A stretch of 64,000 nt of DNA from Billgrantia saliphila. GTDB taxonomy: Bacteria > Pseudomonadota > Gammaproteobacteria > Pseudomonadales > Halomonadaceae. The stretch's first letter is position 1. Each line of letters opens with the position of its first letter. A program made the position numbers and the translations under genes. Below the pieces are notes generated by a model. That model did no database searches. It was not told the DNA's origin and worked only from the letters and a program-made list of their open reading frames with translations. Positions 36,395-45,536 of the stretch are shown piece after piece. The stretch spans positions 165,367-229,366 of the forward strand of contig NZ_PJRN01000008.1 of NCBI RefSeq assembly GCF_002930105.1. The letters are read 5' to 3'.

Positions 36395-38005
36395 TCACTG
36401 CTTCTGAACGTTCCAGAACACGGGTACCGGCGAGGGAATCATGTCGGTGAGATTGTCGCGTCGCGCCTGGGGCATGTTGTACTGGCCAAGGGGGATATAG
36501 ATGACTTCGTCCAGGGTATGCGCCTGCAGCTTGCGCGCCACCTCCTGTTGCTCCTCGAGGCTTTCGGCGGCAATGAACTCGGCACGCAACTCCTCCAGGC
36601 GTTCGTCCTCGGGCCAACCGAACCAGCCCTCCTCCCCGCGGCCATTGAGCATCACGCTGATCAGCGGCGAGGTGATCTCGGGAACCATCCAGTTGGTGAA
36701 GAAGATATTCCAGCCCCCATCGTCCGGGGCCGACATGCTGGCGCGACGATTGACCAGGGTTTGCCAGTCCATGGGCTGCATGTCGACCTCGAAGCCGGCA
36801 TTACGCAGCGCTTGCGCAGCCACCACCGGCTGGGCGGTCAGGCTGCTGACGTCGGTCGGCTGCATGAGTACGACGGGGGTGCCGTCGTAGCCGGCCTCTT
36901 CCAGCAGCTGGCGAGCCCCTTCGGGGTCGCCGCCGCCGGTCAGGGTTTCGGATCCCGTGTCATCGGCCAACGGCGTGTTACAGCCGAAAATGGCGCCGCA
37001 CACCTCGTAGTGTTCGGGGTCGCCCATCATCGCTGCCAGCACGTCTTCCTGATTGAGCGCCATCAGCGCCGCCTGGCGAATCTGCTTGTCGTCGAAGGGG
37101 GGGTGCTTGAAATTGAGCCGCCCCATGGTCTGATAACCGTACGGATCGCGAGTCTCGACCACCACATCGGGGTTGGATTCGAGTATCGGCAGCAGGTCGA
37201 CCTGCACCTGTTCGATATAGTCGATCTCGCCGGCCGAGAGTGCGTTCACTGCGGTCTGCGCATCGGGCATCGTCGTCCACACGACACGCTCCACGTTCAC
37301 CACCTTGCCCCCCGCCATCCAGCTCGGTTCCTCCTCGCGGGGCACGTAATCCTCGAAGCGCTCATAGGTGACGGAAACGCCGGGCTCGTACTCCTCCTCG
37401 ACGAAGCGGAAAGGCCCCGAACCGATGTGCTCGCTGATCGAGCTGTCCGCTGAGGTCTCGGCGATGCGCGCCGGCATGATGAAGGGCGGCACGGCCGACT
37501 GCTTGGCCAGCACTTCGACGAGAGGCGCGAAGGGTTCCGACAGGGTCCAGGTAACGGTTCGGTCATCGCTCGCCTCGAGGCTCTCGGTCACGTCGAAAAT
37601 CAACTGGCCACCCGAGTCGCGCTCTCCCCAGCGCTGCAGCGAGGCCACTACGTCCGCTGCCGTTACCGGCTCGCCGTCGTGGAACGTCAGACCCTCGCGC
37701 AGCCGAAAGGTGTAGACGAGCCCATCGTCGGACACCTCCCAATCAGCCATCTGAGGCTGGGGGTTGAACTCCTCGTCCGACGCCAGCAGCACGTCATAGA
37801 TCATGTAGCCGTGGTTGCGGGTGATATGCGCCGTGGTGATGATCGGGTCCAGCACACGCAGGCCCGAATGCATGACGGCGGTAATGGTATCGGCATCGGT
37901 CTGCGCCATGGCTGGCAGCGACAAGGCACCGACCATCGCCACGGCCAGCCCCCCTTGCCACTTCGCGATCTTGGCACCCGCGTTCGTTGGTATCGGTTTG
38001 CTCAT
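36395..38005 (-). CDS. Peptide/amide-type ABC transporter substrate-binding protein (SBP family 5)
   Basis: Periplasmic binding protein of 536 aa in the DppA/OppA (SBP_bac_5) family. The signal peptide has a charged start and a hydrophobic core (GGLAVAMVGALSL), with cleavage near PAMAQ. The family motif is present: LVYTFRLREGLTFHDGEPVTAADV is the usual region, and RQAALMALNQEDVLAAMMGD the second. Two cysteines (VCGAIFGC) may form a disulfide. Because cytosolic M20, M81 and amidohydrolase enzymes are in the same operon, the ligand may be a modified peptide or amide rather than a simple dipeptide. It is the second gene after the MlrC-type peptidase gene. Confidence 0.94.
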   Translation of the reverse strand: MSKPIPTNAGAKIAKWQGGLAVAMVGALSLPAMAQTDADTITAVMHSGLRVLDPIITTAHITRNHGYMIYDVLLASDEEFNPQPQMADWEVSDDGLVYTFRLREGLTFHDGEPVTAADVVASLQRWGERDSGGQLIFDVTESLEASDDRTVTWTLSEPFAPLVEVLAKQSAVPPFIMPARIAETSADSSISEHIGSGPFRFVEEEYEPGVSVTYERFEDYVPREEEPSWMAGGKVVNVERVVWTTMPDAQTAVNALSAGEIDYIEQVQVDLLPILESNPDVVVETRDPYGYQTMGRLNFKHPPFDDKQIRQAALMALNQEDVLAAMMGDPEHYEVCGAIFGCNTPLADDTGSETLTGGGDPEGARQLLEEAGYDGTPVVLMQPTDVSSLTAQPVVAAQALRNAGFEVDMQPMDWQTLVNRRASMSAPDDGGWNIFFTNWMVPEITSPLISVMLNGRGEEGWFGWPEDERLEELRAEFIAAESLEEQQEVARKLQAHTLDEVIYIPLGQYNMPQARRDNLTDMIPSPVPVFWNVQKQ

Positions 38006-38071
38006 TTTTCGTCCTTCCTCTTGTGCGTTGTTATAGGAGTACTTTGCCAGTGCCCGATGACCTGCCGGCGC

Positions 38072-39583
38072 CTATTCGGGAGGTTGGAAGCTTCTGCCCA
38101 GCGGGCTCAGGCGCATACCCGGTGCCAAACGGCGCCAGGCAAGATCCGCAGGGCTGAAGGGCATTGGGCCCGGTGCCTTGCAGATGAGGATCTTCGCGGC
38201 AATCGGTGCAAAATCGGCACGAAAGTGAGTCGAGCTCTTGACCACCAGAAGGCTCGCTTCCTCGGGAATTATGCCCACGAAGCGAAACATCTCCCGGTCG
38301 GCCATCTGGGCCTTATGCGAGGTGACCACAACGCGCACATCACCGATGCGCAGGCAGGCGGATGGCCCCAGGTCCAGTCGCGCGCCGCCGTAGAAATCGC
38401 CGCTGGCCAGCAGCCGGCCGTCGGAAAGTCGCTCAATTTGCGCGGTGACCGGAAAGGGGCTATCCCCGGGAATGCCGGACGTGCCACCCAGGGCCACCTC
38501 GATCATGGCGCCCTCGCCCGCCCGATGTGCGCTCGCCGCGGCGTCAGGGTCGACCAGCAGGCCCAGCGCGGCCCCCTGGGCGTGGGCCTCGACCAAGGCA
38601 CGCAGCATACCGGTGGTATTGGAATCGCCCCCCGCCCCGGGGTTGTCCTGGGTATCGGCCAGCACGATCGGGCCGCGGCTTCCCTCGCTCAATAGCCGCT
38701 GCGCCTCGGCGATGCCTTCTGCCGCCGTGTAGACGCACCCAGCGAAGTCCGCTTCAGCCTGGGCATAGGCCTGCGCAATGCGGTCCGCTGCCCGTTGCGC
38801 AGCCGCTTGCGAACGGGCATAGGCAACCACGGAGGGGCCGCACTCAGGGAAGTCGGCGGCGGGGAAGCCCATGAACAGCGAAACGCTGAGCACCTCGTCC
38901 TGCTCCTGCGTCGTCAGCAGACGGTAGAGGCCCGCAGCCGGCTCGAGGTCGGTGGTCTGCCAGGGAATAGGGACCAGATAGTCGAGCCGGTGAAAAGCCT
39001 TGGTCAGCGGCATCTCGGTGCGCATCAGCTCACCTAGGGCACGAGCCGTACGCCGGCCGGTCTCGGCCATGTCGACGTGAGGGTAGGTACGAAACCCCAC
39101 CAGCACATCGGCCTTCTCCACCATGCGCGCAGTGATGTTGCCATGCAGGTCCAGGCAGGCGGCGATGGGTACCTCGGGGCCAACCAATTCGCGAACGCGG
39201 GCAAGCAGTTCACCCTCGCCGTCGTCGAGGTGTTCGCAAACCATGGCGCCATGCAGATCCAGCAGCACGCCATCGAGCCGCCCCGCCTGGTCCAGGCACT
39301 GCAGCAGCCTTTCGACGATGCGCTCGTAGGCTTCGCGTGTGACATGGGCGGAAGGGATAGCACCGGCCCATGACAACGGCAGCAGCTCCCAGCCCAATGC
39401 CTGAGCCTCGGCCACCGCCCCCGAAACGCCGAGATTGATGCCACGGCAGGCCGTCAGCAGCGCCTCGCCGCAAGCCATGGGCATGTAGCCGCCGCCTTGA
39501 ACGAAATCCGCATAGGTCGCCCTGGTGGGAGCAAAGGTATTGGTTTCATGGAGAAATCCGCCGATCGCAACACGAAGCGTCAT
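38072..39583 (-). CDS. M81-family metallopeptidase (MlrC-like)
   Basis: A 503-aa member of the MlrC family, whose type enzyme cleaves linearised microcystin. The N-terminal DUF1485 domain starts RVAIGGFLHETNTFAP with the His-Glu pair, continues with LLDLHGAMVCEHLDDGEGE and CLDLHGNI (metal-binding Asp/His), and FRTYPHVDMAETGRR. The C-terminal MlrC_C domain has VLADTQDNPGAGGDSNTT. It is the first gene of the operon, facing the IclR regulator across 228 bases. It likely hydrolyses the imported compound. Microcystin itself is only the known example of the family, not a claim here. Confidence 0.92.
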   Translation of the reverse strand: MTLRVAIGGFLHETNTFAPTRATYADFVQGGGYMPMACGEALLTACRGINLGVSGAVAEAQALGWELLPLSWAGAIPSAHVTREAYERIVERLLQCLDQAGRLDGVLLDLHGAMVCEHLDDGEGELLARVRELVGPEVPIAACLDLHGNITARMVEKADVLVGFRTYPHVDMAETGRRTARALGELMRTEMPLTKAFHRLDYLVPIPWQTTDLEPAAGLYRLLTTQEQDEVLSVSLFMGFPAADFPECGPSVVAYARSQAAAQRAADRIAQAYAQAEADFAGCVYTAAEGIAEAQRLLSEGSRGPIVLADTQDNPGAGGDSNTTGMLRALVEAHAQGAALGLLVDPDAAASAHRAGEGAMIEVALGGTSGIPGDSPFPVTAQIERLSDGRLLASGDFYGGARLDLGPSACLRIGDVRVVVTSHKAQMADREMFRFVGIIPEEASLLVVKSSTHFRADFAPIAAKILICKAPGPMPFSPADLAWRRLAPGMRLSPLGRSFQPPE

Positions 39584-39619
39584 TATTGTTCGCTCTCCCT
39601 ACCACGCGATGCGTAGCTG

Positions 39620-39644
39620 TGCACTCGGCATCACGACGAGTGCA
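39620..39644. promoter_or_regulatory. Inverted repeat upstream of the hydrolase operon
   Basis: TGCACTCG and CGAGTGCA are perfect 8-base arms separated by nine bases, 37 bases before the MlrC-type start. The site may be a regulator operator or part of a leader hairpin. Confidence 0.35.
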
Positions 39645-39725
39645 TGCTCGACGTAGCCACTGCCAGCTTGCCGCAAACGAATCGATGGCGTGCTGAATCG
39701 CTGAAGAAGCCATTGCATCGCATGG

Positions 39726-39741
39726 CAATACATCTGTATTG
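39726..39741. promoter_or_regulatory. Perfect 16-bp palindrome, candidate IclR operator
   Basis: CAATACATCTGTATTG has perfect 7-base arms and a 2-base centre. It lies 70 bases before the IclR-type regulator start, in the region shared with the divergent hydrolase operon. IclR proteins bind short palindromes of this size and usually control the neighbouring operon and themselves. Confidence 0.5.
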
Positions 39742-39811
39742 TTTCTTATCGTTACTAGCAAGCTAGTCGGACATGCCGATTGGCGCAAATAGGGATATTT
39801 CAGGAAGGCAA

Positions 39812-40621
39812 ATGCGAGACGTCTTGAAATCGGTGCCCGGCGACAGGATCCTCACCGAGGCGCAACGCAGCGAACCGCTGTTCGTCCAATCCATTGCGCG
39901 TGCCATGCAGGTGCTATCGGCGTTTCATGGCGCTGACGGCGCCCTGAGTCTGGCCGCTATTGCCAAGGCGGCCGACATCGACCGCAGCGCTGCCCAGCGC
40001 ATCGTGCATACGCTGAGACAGCTGGGTTACCTAAGACTCGACAAGGACGGGCGCGGCTTCCTGCCGGATATCCGCATACTCGACCATGCATTGGACTATC
40101 TCAGCCTGAATCCCATTGTTCGCCATGCCACGCCAGTGCTGCTCGAGCTGAGACGAAACGCCCAGGAACGGGTCGACCTGAGCCTTTTCGACGACACGCG
40201 CGTCGTCTATGCGGCAAGGATGCAGAGCAAGCGGGAGACCTTCTTCGCCACCCTGGTGGGTCATAGCGTACCGACCTATTGCAGCTCGGGGGGACGTGCC
40301 ATCCTGTCGAAGCTGGACGACAACGAGGTGAAGGACATCATCGACCGCTCCGACCGGACACCATTGACCCAGCGCACCCTTACCGACCCCGAGCAGATCC
40401 TGCGCAAGGTTCACGAAGCAAGAGAACAGGGCTTTGCTCTCGCCCGGGAAGAGATACTCATCGGGGAGATCGCGCTGGGGGTTCCGATCATGGGGCGTGA
40501 CGGACGACCCTGCGGTGCGATACATATTGCAGGATCACTGAGCGATTGGCAGGAAGAGGCGTTTCGCAATCGCTTCTTCCCGCTGGCCGCCGAGGCCGCC
40601 CTGGCCGTATCGCGTTTCTGA
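39812..40621 (+). CDS. IclR-family transcriptional regulator
   Basis: A 269-aa DNA-binding regulator. The N-terminal winged helix-turn-helix (about residues 24-85) reads VQSIARAMQVLSAFHGADG and IDRSAAQRIVHTLRQLGYL; the C-terminal IclR effector domain contains PTYCSSGGRAILSKL and ALGVPIMGRDGRPCGAIHIAG. I chose the ATG at 39812, seven bases after AGGAAGG, rather than an ATG 13 codons earlier. It is divergent from the MlrC-type gene and so is the likely regulator of the transport/hydrolase operon, probably sensing its substrate or a product. A perfect palindrome lies just ahead of it. Confidence 0.93.
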   Translation: MRDVLKSVPGDRILTEAQRSEPLFVQSIARAMQVLSAFHGADGALSLAAIAKAADIDRSAAQRIVHTLRQLGYLRLDKDGRGFLPDIRILDHALDYLSLNPIVRHATPVLLELRRNAQERVDLSLFDDTRVVYAARMQSKRETFFATLVGHSVPTYCSSGGRAILSKLDDNEVKDIIDRSDRTPLTQRTLTDPEQILRKVHEAREQGFALAREEILIGEIALGVPIMGRDGRPCGAIHIAGSLSDWQEEAFRNRFFPLAAEAALAVSRF

Positions 40622-40643
40622 ACGCTATACCATCCAGCAGAGC

Positions 40644-40943
40644 TCAGCCCGACTTGAACATGTCATCGCCGATCTGGTCGATGAAGCGCTGCGCCTTGCT
40701 CACCATCAATTGGTCGCAGGCCTCGCGACCCGGCACCAAGTCAGAGCGCTCAAAGCGATGCTCGAGGGTTTCGCCATCGCTGCCTGGCTTGCGAATCCAG
40801 CCGCTTACGCGGAACTGGCCGCCCTGTTCGGCAGGCTCCGAGACGATCTGGTAGCCGTTGTACTCCACCGGCTCGGCGGCCTTGGCATTGCCCGGCTTGG
40901 CCTCACCAGAGCCGAACAGACCACTCAAGAATTTCTTCAGCAT
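40644..40943 (-). CDS. HlyU-family protein
   Basis: A 99-aa protein of the HlyU family as named in public annotation. The core reads VEYNGYQIVSEPAEQGGQFRVSGWI and the segment from about residue 68 reads VPGREACDQLMVSKAQRFIDQ. Members are annotated as regulators, but this small beta-rich form has no visible winged-helix domain, unlike the Vibrio haemolysin activator, so the functional label is uncertain. The ribosome site AGGGGAAG precedes the start. The gene is convergent with the IclR regulator (22 bases between stops) and is separated from argG by a hairpin. Confidence 0.85.
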   Translation of the reverse strand: MLKKFLSGLFGSGEAKPGNAKAAEPVEYNGYQIVSEPAEQGGQFRVSGWIRKPGSDGETLEHRFERSDLVPGREACDQLMVSKAQRFIDQIGDDMFKSG

Positions 40944-40978
40944 GTTCTTCCCCTACGACACGAACTTTCCAAACGAGA

Positions 40979-41000
40979 GCGCCGGCCATGGGGCCGGCGC
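40979..41000 (-). terminator. Probable argG terminator hairpin
   Basis: A perfect 9-base GC-rich stem (GCGCCGGCC / GGCCGGCGC) with a 4-base loop follows the argG stop by 24 bases. The sequence after it on the minus strand (TCTCGTTT) is moderately T-rich. Confidence 0.65.
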
Positions 41001-41024
41001 GTCTCGGAGTAAATCGACAGGCGA

Positions 41025-42245
<1,221 letters not shown>

Positions 42246-42401
42246 TGGAGGCTCCTCTCAGGTAAACGTCACAAGGCGAGCAGTATAGCGTGGCTGCCGT
42301 CCGGCGAATACCGGCGGCGGGACGAGTCGCGGTCAAACTGTTAGACTTTTTGCAAAACGAGAGCGCGACCCGGCTGCGCTTGCCGCAGCCGAGCCGGCGC
42401 C

Positions 42402-42435
42402 CCTATGCAAGACCTATGCAAGAAGGGATATGCAA
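42402..42435. repeat. Short tandem repeat ahead of rnt
   Basis: The 11-base unit CCTATGCAAGA occurs twice in tandem at 42402-42423, and a partial third TATGCAA follows at 42429. It lies in the untranslated leader of rnt. A role is unknown, and it may be chance. Confidence 0.45.
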
Positions 42436-42466
42436 TGAGGGAGAAGCACGCTATGAGGAGAGGCGC

Positions 42467-43132
42467 ATGAGCGAGGCGATTGCCCGCGAGATGATGGCCC
42501 AGCGATTCCGCAGCTTCTTGCCCGTGGTGGTGGACCTTGAAACCGGCGGATTCAACCCCGAGCGTGACGCCATACTCGAGATCGCCGCCGTGACGTTGAC
42601 AATGGATTCCGAAGGCAACCTGATGCCCGAGGCAACCTACGCCTACCACGTCCAGCCCTTCTCGGGGGCCAACGTGGAACAGTCGGCGCTGGATTTCACC
42701 GGTATCAAGCTCGACGACCCGCTACGTCAGCGCATCGCGCTCAGCGAGGCGGAAGCGCTGGGTGAGATCTTCCGCCCGGTGCGCAAGGCGATCAAGTCAC
42801 ATGGCTGCACCCGAGCGGTTCTGGTCGGGCACAATGCCGCCTTCGACCATGGTTTCCTTAATGCCGCCGTGAATCGCTGCGGGATCAAGCGCAACCCCTT
42901 CCACCCCTTCTCCAGCTTCGATACCGCCAGCCTGTCGGGGCTGATCTACGGCCAGACGGTATTGGCCCGGGCCTGTCGGGCCGCGGGCATTCCGTTCGAC
43001 AATCAGGAGGCGCACTCGGCACGCTACGACACCGAGCGCACTGCCGAACTCTTCTGCGCCATCGTCAACCGCTACAAGGACCTGGGCGGCTGGGCGCTGG
43101 CACAACGAGAGCAGGGCCTCGAAGAGCTGTGA
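42467..43132 (+). CDS. rnt: Ribonuclease T
   Basis: DEDDh 3'-5' exoribonuclease that trims tRNA and other stable RNA ends (221 aa). Catalytic residues are visible: Asp23 and Glu25 in [11 protein letters not shown], Asp in [11 protein letters not shown], and His/Asp in [15 protein letters not shown]. The start at 42467 follows GAGGAGAGG; the longer frame reaching back 59 codons has no support. Length and the C-terminal region match E. coli RNase T (215 aa). The gene is divergent from argG. Its last codons form one arm of a strong hairpin. Confidence 0.96.
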   Translation: MSEAIAREMMAQRFRSFLPVVVDLETGGFNPERDAILEIAAVTLTMDSEGNLMPEATYAYHVQPFSGANVEQSALDFTGIKLDDPLRQRIALSEAEALGEIFRPVRKAIKSHGCTRAVLVGHNAAFDHGFLNAAVNRCGIKRNPFHPFSSFDTASLSGLIYGQTVLARACRAAGIPFDNQEAHSARYDTERTAELFCAIVNRYKDLGGWALAQREQGLEEL

Positions 43133-43140
43133 GGCCCTGC
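43111..43140. terminator. Hairpin spanning the rnt stop codon
   Basis: Perfect 10-base arms GCAGGGCCTC and GAGGCCCTGC flank a 10-base loop that contains the rnt stop. There is no T-run. It lies between convergent rnt and the ribosome-hibernation-like gene and may end or protect either transcript. Confidence 0.45.
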
Positions 43141-43165
43141 TGGACTCATCGCGTACGGCACGGGA

Positions 43166-43807
43166 TCAGCGGCTGGTGTCCTGCTCCCAACCGGCGGGCA
43201 TGTCGAGATCGTCCTCGCCGTCGGCCGCCCCGCCGACCCCCGGCTTGTCGATGATCTGCACCGTGCTGGCTTGCAACCCCTCCTCGCCCTCTTCGGGCTC
43301 GAAGCGCACCCGGGTGCCCACGGTCAGCCGGTCGAAGTCATGGTGCAGCACGGAATTCTTGTGGAAGTAGAACTCTTCTCCGCTCAGGCTCTTGATGAAG
43401 CCGTAGCCGTCCGTTTCGAATAGACGCACTACCGTCGCCACCGGCGGGATCGGCTCGTCATGATAGCGCTGCTTGACCTTGCCATCACGCTTGGCCGTCT
43501 GCTTTTTCAGCTGCTTCTCCATGGCTTCGAAAGCGCCACGGATGATGGGGCGCAGCTGGATCTGGGGGTCGGTAACCTTGTCGCTCTTTTCGGCCACCAG
43601 TTCGCCCTTGGCGGGCAAGTTGACTTCGACCAGTGCACGGTAGGGGTTGCCCGTGCGATGCGGATTCTGGGTCTGTTCGATGACCACGCGACAGGAAACG
43701 ATATCGCGGTTGAAATGCTCGAGCTTGGCGACGCGCGATCTCACGTAATCGTCGATCCACTCGGAGCGGGAGACGTGTTGATAATTGATTTCCAATGGTG
43801 TCTGCAT
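43166..43807 (-). CDS. HPF/RaiA-like ribosome-associated protein fused to a cold-shock domain
   Basis: A 213-aa two-domain protein. Residues 1-105 resemble hibernation-promoting factor/RaiA (EINYQHVSRSEWIDDYVRSR, then VIEQTQNPHRTGNPYRALV), which binds the 30S subunit. Residues about 125-190 are a cold-shock domain with RNP motifs DGYGFIKS and EEFYFHKNSV. The two are joined by a Lys-rich linker. The C-terminal tail is acidic. The start at 43807 is preceded by GGGAGGT; the longer frame is not supported. A ribosome-binding role under stress and single-stranded RNA binding are inferences from the domains. It is convergent with rnt, and its upstream region lies downstream of grxD. Confidence 0.9.
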   Translation of the reverse strand: MQTPLEINYQHVSRSEWIDDYVRSRVAKLEHFNRDIVSCRVVIEQTQNPHRTGNPYRALVEVNLPAKGELVAEKSDKVTDPQIQLRPIIRGAFEAMEKQLKKQTAKRDGKVKQRYHDEPIPPVATVVRLFETDGYGFIKSLSGEEFYFHKNSVLHHDFDRLTVGTRVRFEPEEGEEGLQASTVQIIDKPGVGGAADGEDDLDMPAGWEQDTSR

Positions 43808-43948
43808 GCTACCTCCCTGGTTAGCGAACCCTTGGGCATCCTTTACCGCCCTCTTGTTCAGCGTGGTAGCAGGAGAAGGCGATTTCAATCGGGCCAGTGG
43901 CACATTTGGTTACCCTGCGTAAGTACTAATTTTCTGGTACGAGACGGC

Positions 43949-43982
43949 AAAAGGCCCGCAGGGTAAGATCCCCGCGGGCCTT
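43949..43982 (-). terminator. Intrinsic terminator of grxD
   Basis: Read on the minus strand, perfect 9-base arms AAGGCCCGC / GCGGGCCTT with extra inner GGG-CCC pairing are followed by TTTT. It lies 24 bases after the grxD stop. The 3' half also has some symmetry, so it may work weakly on the other strand. Confidence 0.85.
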
Positions 43983-44006
43983 CTTGCCGCACTGCACGAA
44001 TCGGAC

Positions 44007-44360
44007 TCAGGCGTCGCCGCCCTGCTCCTCGTCGGCCTTGGCACGAGCCGCCGCTTCCTTGACCAGCTTCTCCAACTCACCGTTCTGGTACATCTCGGTG
44101 ACGATATCGCAACCGCCGACCAGCTCGCCTTCGACCCACAGCTGTGGGAAGGTCGGCCAGTTGGCATACTTGGGCAGTTCGGCGCGAATGTCCGGATTGT
44201 CCAGGACGTTGACGAAGGCAAAGCGCTCGCCACAGGACATCAGGGCCTGCACGGTCTGGGCGGAGAAACCGCATTGCGGCAGTTGAGGCGTGCCCTTCAT
44301 GTAGATCAGGATCGGGTTTTCACCGATCTGGCGCTGAATGTTCTCGATGGTAGTGCTCAT
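44007..44360 (-). CDS. grxD: Monothiol glutaredoxin (Grx4)
   Basis: Cytosolic glutaredoxin of the CGFS class (117 aa), which carries and transfers 2Fe-2S clusters together with BolA-type partners. The active-site motif QCGFSAQTV lies near residue 30, and the glutathione-binding parts are MKGTPQLPQ, NWPTFPQLWVEGELVGG and CDIVTEMYQNGEL. The Cys in LMSCGERF is an additional thiol. Length matches E. coli GrxD (115 aa). It is monocistronic, ends at a clear terminator and is divergent from argF. Confidence 0.97.
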   Translation of the reverse strand: MSTTIENIQRQIGENPILIYMKGTPQLPQCGFSAQTVQALMSCGERFAFVNVLDNPDIRAELPKYANWPTFPQLWVEGELVGGCDIVTEMYQNGELEKLVKEAAARAKADEEQGGDA

Positions 44361-44520
44361 ATGCGCTCCCTGTTGGATCGTAGGTGCCGAGGGCGTCGGA
44401 CGGAATACCTGAGCGCGACGCTCAGCCTTTACTCATGCCCTCATTCTACTGATGACGAGCGCATTGCGCATCCCCCGTGGGCTGGCTAGGATGGGGGTTT
44501 TTTCGCGCGGAGAGATCGCC

Positions 44521-45441
44521 ATGGCGACACGCCATTTCCTGACCCTGTTGGACCTGAGCCCCGAAGAGCTCCACTACCTGATCCAACGCGCCATCACGAT
44601 CAAGAACCGCCTGCGCGCCCAGGGGCCGACCTACGCCCCGTTCACCAATCGCACGCTGGCGATGATCTTCGAGAAATCCTCGACACGCACACGGGTCTCG
44701 TTCGAGACGGCCATGGCTCAGTTCGGCGGTCACGCACTTTTTCTCTCCGCGCGGGACACCCAGCTCGGTCGCGGCGAGCCGATCGGGGATACCGCACGCG
44801 TACTCTCTGAGATGGTCGACATCGTGATGATCCGGACCTTCTCTCACGCCGGCCTGGAGACCTTTGCCGCCGCCAGCGGCGTGCCGGTGATCAATGCGCT
44901 GACCGACGACTACCACCCCTGCCAATTGCTTGCCGATGTGATGACCTGGACCGAGCTGCGCGGCAGCGTACGCGGGCGCACCGCGGTCTGGATCGGCGAT
45001 GGCAACAACATGTGTCACTCGTGGATCAACGCCGCCCGCCAGTTCGACTTCCAATTGCATATCTGCTGCCCCGAGGGTTACGAACCCCGCCAGGACATCA
45101 TGGATGCCGCCGGCGACCGGATCGTCCTGCTGCGCGACCCGAGCGAAGCCGTCGTCGATGCCGACCTGGTAACGACCGACGTCTGGGCCTCGATGGGCCA
45201 GGAGGAGGAGCAGGCCAAGCGCGAAGCGGATTTCGCCGATTTCCAGGTTACCGAGACCATGCTGGACCGGGCCAAGTCAGACGTGCTGTTCCTGCATTGC
45301 CTGCCGGCCCACCGCGGCGAGGAGATCAGCGAGACGCTGCTCGACGACCCACGCGCCGTGGTCTGGCAGGAAGCCGGCAATCGCCTGCACGCCCAGAAGG
45401 CACTGATCGAGTTCCTTCTGCTGGGCCGAGTCGACCACTGA
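44521..45441 (+). CDS. argF: Ornithine carbamoyltransferase
   Basis: Transfers carbamoyl from carbamoyl phosphate to ornithine to give citrulline (306 aa). Signature motifs are [13 protein letters not shown] (carbamoyl phosphate site, about residues 46-58), [11 protein letters not shown], the ornithine loop [11 protein letters not shown] and the catalytic [13 protein letters not shown]. The start at 44521 follows GGAGAG; the longer frame from 44452 lacks support. The size and motifs indicate the anabolic form. It supplies citrulline to argG, 2.3 kb away. It converges with motB. Confidence 0.97.
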   Translation: MATRHFLTLLDLSPEELHYLIQRAITIKNRLRAQGPTYAPFTNRTLAMIFEKSSTRTRVSFETAMAQFGGHALFLSARDTQLGRGEPIGDTARVLSEMVDIVMIRTFSHAGLETFAAASGVPVINALTDDYHPCQLLADVMTWTELRGSVRGRTAVWIGDGNNMCHSWINAARQFDFQLHICCPEGYEPRQDIMDAAGDRIVLLRDPSEAVVDADLVTTDVWASMGQEEEQAKREADFADFQVTETMLDRAKSDVLFLHCLPAHRGEEISETLLDDPRAVVWQEAGNRLHAQKALIEFLLLGRVDH

Positions 45442-45448
45442 ACCAGGC

Positions 45449-45468
45449 CGCCGATCCTGCGATCGGCG
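45449..45468. terminator. Hairpin between convergent argF and motB
   Basis: Perfect 8-base arms CGCCGATC / GATCGGCG with a 4-base loop lie eight bases after the argF stop. No strong T-run is present on either side, so termination is uncertain. Confidence 0.45.
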
Positions 45469-45536
45469 AGAATTCCTTGCGCCGAGGACGCCACTTTCCA
45501 CGATGATGCCAGCGTCGGCGACTGCGCAGGCAGCCG

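Noticed and set aside
38072..39583. Microcystin-degradation (mlr) cluster
   Set aside because: Only the MlrC-type gene is present. mlrA, mlrB and mlrD are absent, and MlrC-like proteins are common in non-degrading bacteria.
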